This document shows, piece by piece, positions 61,886-64,000 of a stretch of 64,000 nucleotides of DNA (its first letter is position 1; each line of letters opens with the position of its first letter). Both the position numbers and the translations under genes were made by a program. Source of the stretch: Pelargonium x hortorum (taxonomy: Eukaryota > Streptophyta > Magnoliopsida > Geraniales > Geraniaceae); contig JAYMTJ010000029.1 in NCBI GenBank assembly GCA_036897525.1, forward strand, positions 40,868-104,867. The letters run 5' to 3'. The notes under the pieces were generated by a model that made no database searches, had not been told where the DNA came from, and saw nothing but the letters and a program-made list of their open reading frames with translations.

Positions 61886-63521
61886 TCCCTATAGAGATGG
61901 CGACAGTACACAGCAAGCAATATTGTAGAGGAAGTTCGTTAAAGCAGAAATTTATACCCAATATAATTAATGAGTTTAAGTTTATACTTCTAGCAGGAAT
62001 TCCTTAATTTCACAGTCTAGCGAATTCTTTCCTCATGACTTACGGATATTCCAAGAAAAGAAATTACTCAACAAGAAATTTGACTCTAATTAGAGAGATT
62101 TCCTAGAAACAAAAAACGTGGAAGTTTCCTCTCGGACCAAGTACACATAAAAAAGGGGGTATCCGTTGAAACAAATTCTTTTCATTGGGGTCCTGGGAAT
62201 GAATGTTTAGCAAAAAGGAGACTTTTGGGATAAAAAAGCACTCTTCCAGAAGTTATAGAATAGAAATTGAACTTATATATAAGTCTGTTTCTATAATCTA
62301 ATCTCAGAAAACATAAAGTAAAAACGGAAGTTAGTTGTTCAGTTCCTTGGCAAGGAATATGCAAATTGGCATTACAGAACCTCGTTCGTGGTTAAAACCC
62401 AGTACGCAGGAAAGTCGTAGGCTTTACTTGCAACAGTGCATAAATTTTCTTTAAATTCTCAAATATTGTGGGTTTGTCAACAATACTACATTTCTTAATA
62501 GGGAAGCTCCTGGAGTTCCGGTTTGTCCAAATTTCGTAATATCTATTACTATCATGAGACCTTTTATATCTTTTATACCTGATGTTTTTTTATTACAGAG
62601 AGCATACTGCTTTCTAAAAGTAAAAGTATGGGGTTTTATTTATGTAACAATTCATGGCATAGACTGGCTTTCCATTCTAAAAATAGAACAAAAAAACGGG
62701 GATAATTTTAGAGAGTCAAGAATAATATCAAATTGAAATAAATGACCAATAAAACAAACGCCTGGCTTACCTCTTTTTATGGGTGGCTGCCTTAGGATAA
62801 TTCATATAGTAAGCAGTTAAGCGAAGCTCTTTGGACGAAATTCCTATACTCGATAAAGTTCCGCAGTACTCTACAGTTTTAACAGTTTTAACCCTTGACA
62901 TTAAAGCCAAGGCTCAGTTATAAAGAAACTAAATATTTCACTATTAATTAATAAGTAAGTAGTATAGATTCAATTTTAGCATCCCGTTGGTAAAGAATCC
63001 CAAAAAGTGTAACTAAGTAGAAAAAACCCCTTATGTTATGAGGTACCCAAAGGATAAATGACATTCTAGTTCTAGATAGTTACTTTGGTATTATCTTGTT
63101 TAATCCGTATTCCTTTTCTGAGTCTTTTACTGGAGGAAATTTCTTTCATTAAGGAGTTAGTTGCCCGTTTCCAGTTCCGGGGTTTCCAATTCTGTATAAT
63201 TAAAAGAGACACTTGGGAGTACCAAGGTTAAAGTTTTCCTGTTTGTTTCTAGCAGTAAAGTATTTCAGGTTTTTTAGGTTATTCCAAATAAAGTCAATTG
63301 AAGTTAAGTAAAAAAAAAGTCAGTTTATTGGTTTGCGATAAAGACATAGGTAACTTACAGATAATTTGTTCTTGTTGTTGCCGGGTTTTCTCTTTAATAT
63401 TTACTTAACTGGACAGGAGTAGGGGGCGCTTCTATACCTGCTTTCTTAGCTAGAAGAGTTGCTATACTCTGTACTACACTCTCTATCTTAGTAGGAATCT
63501 TAATACATATAATAAGACCCT

Positions 63522-63586
63522 CTTTCTTAGGAGGAGCTAGACTCTTCTTATAACCTGTACCTACTGTACTTATCTTATTGTTAGGA
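63522..63586. repeat. Possible decayed repeat C, copy 2
   Basis: It contains the same four words as 31413-31512 in the same order, at 63522, 63541, 63554 and 63579. On the minus strand the region is open for about 78 codons from a TAG at about 63632 to a TAA near 63400, with no ATG near the start. The translation contains KIPTKIESVVQSIATLLAKK, which reads like protein, but open runs of this length are expected by chance. Confidence 0.25.
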
Positions 63587-64000
63587 ATTCTAGGGAATAA
63601 AGGAAAGTAGTATCCCGTTTCCTATATTCTACTTCGGCTAAAGGGATCCCACAAAAGAAAAGAAATGGGAAAACCTCCACTCCAATAATAGTGATAATTC
63701 CAGGATCGCTCAAGAACTTAGCTTAGCTGACGGGTATACTTCTCTATATTGAAGCAGTAATTTTACGACAAAAGATAAAATAAAGGGGATTCCTTGTGCA
63801 TAAAAGGACTCTGTTATTTTTAGTTTTAATTAAAGCAAGAAATGAGGGCTCTCGGATCAAAGAAGAAATCTTTGTTTGTTGCTTTGAATAAACAAGAATT
63901 CTACTATAGGAATAAATAACAGGGGTATCGGCTTGTTGCTTTATACAGGTGTAGTGTAGCGTATTTGATCTTCCTTTGTCTAGTCAGTAACCTGTTATTT

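Larger units (their letters stand above)
59808..64000. other. AT-rich stretch without a gene
   Basis: The longest frame is 84 codons (61479-61733, plus), starting from a non-ATG codon and without a recognisable domain. The one strong local structure is the hairpin at 61852-61885. The second place resembling 31.4 kb lies at 63522-63586. AGGAAAGTCGTAGG near 62409 recalls the start of the RNase P RNA core, but no partner segment follows. The window ends in ordinary AT-rich DNA. Confidence 0.6.

Noticed and set aside
62405-62435. RNase P RNA start (AGGAAAGTCGTAGG)
   Set aside because: The partner segment of helix P4 was not found in the following few hundred bases.

Overview
This 64 kb window is AT-rich DNA (about one third G+C in most lines I sampled) in which I can support no protein-coding gene. 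The longest frame is 117 codons from a TTG start, or 109 from its first ATG. The number and length of the short frames match chance for DNA with so many stop codons. None of them shows a recognisable domain, and none forms an operon-like series. I see no CRISPR array, no insertion sequence with matched ends, no intact tRNA and no recognisable rRNA. The absence of bacterial gene packing points to eukaryotic DNA.

Two origins fit best and I cannot separate them. One is an AT-rich, gene-poor nuclear compartment of a filamentous fungus: over eight sampled lines TpA clearly exceeds ApT (about 54 to 38) and CpA+TpG is slightly below ApC+GpT (about 43 to 48), the direction left by repeat-induced point mutation. 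CpG is also below expectation. The other is the spacer of an enlarged mitochondrial genome, hinted at by decayed tRNA-like pieces and a structured RNA-like block.

Layout: 1-24.2 kb is plain AT-rich DNA with homopolymer tracts, short tandem repeats and a diverged 36-nt repeat pair (3.35 and 10.47 kb). At 24.27-25.20 kb is a block of about 43% G+C between flanks near 28%, crowded with short inverted repeats and carrying a pairing like group I intron helix P7. It is the best candidate for a functional RNA. From 25.2 to 33.0 kb there are tRNA-like fragments at 27.29, 32.16 (glutamine-like) and 32.97 kb. From 33 to 47 kb the DNA is again plain, apart from a G+C-richer open stretch with a 9-bp inverted repeat at 43.7-43.9 kb. 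Between 47.45 and 59.81 kb lie two copies of a 51-nt element, one of them enlarged by two small tandem duplications. The last 4 kb hold a G+C-rich hairpin at 61.85 kb and a sequence weakly resembling part of 31.4 kb.

There is no evidence of genes working together. The useful content is the structured block, the tRNA-like relics, the dispersed repeats and the composition bias.
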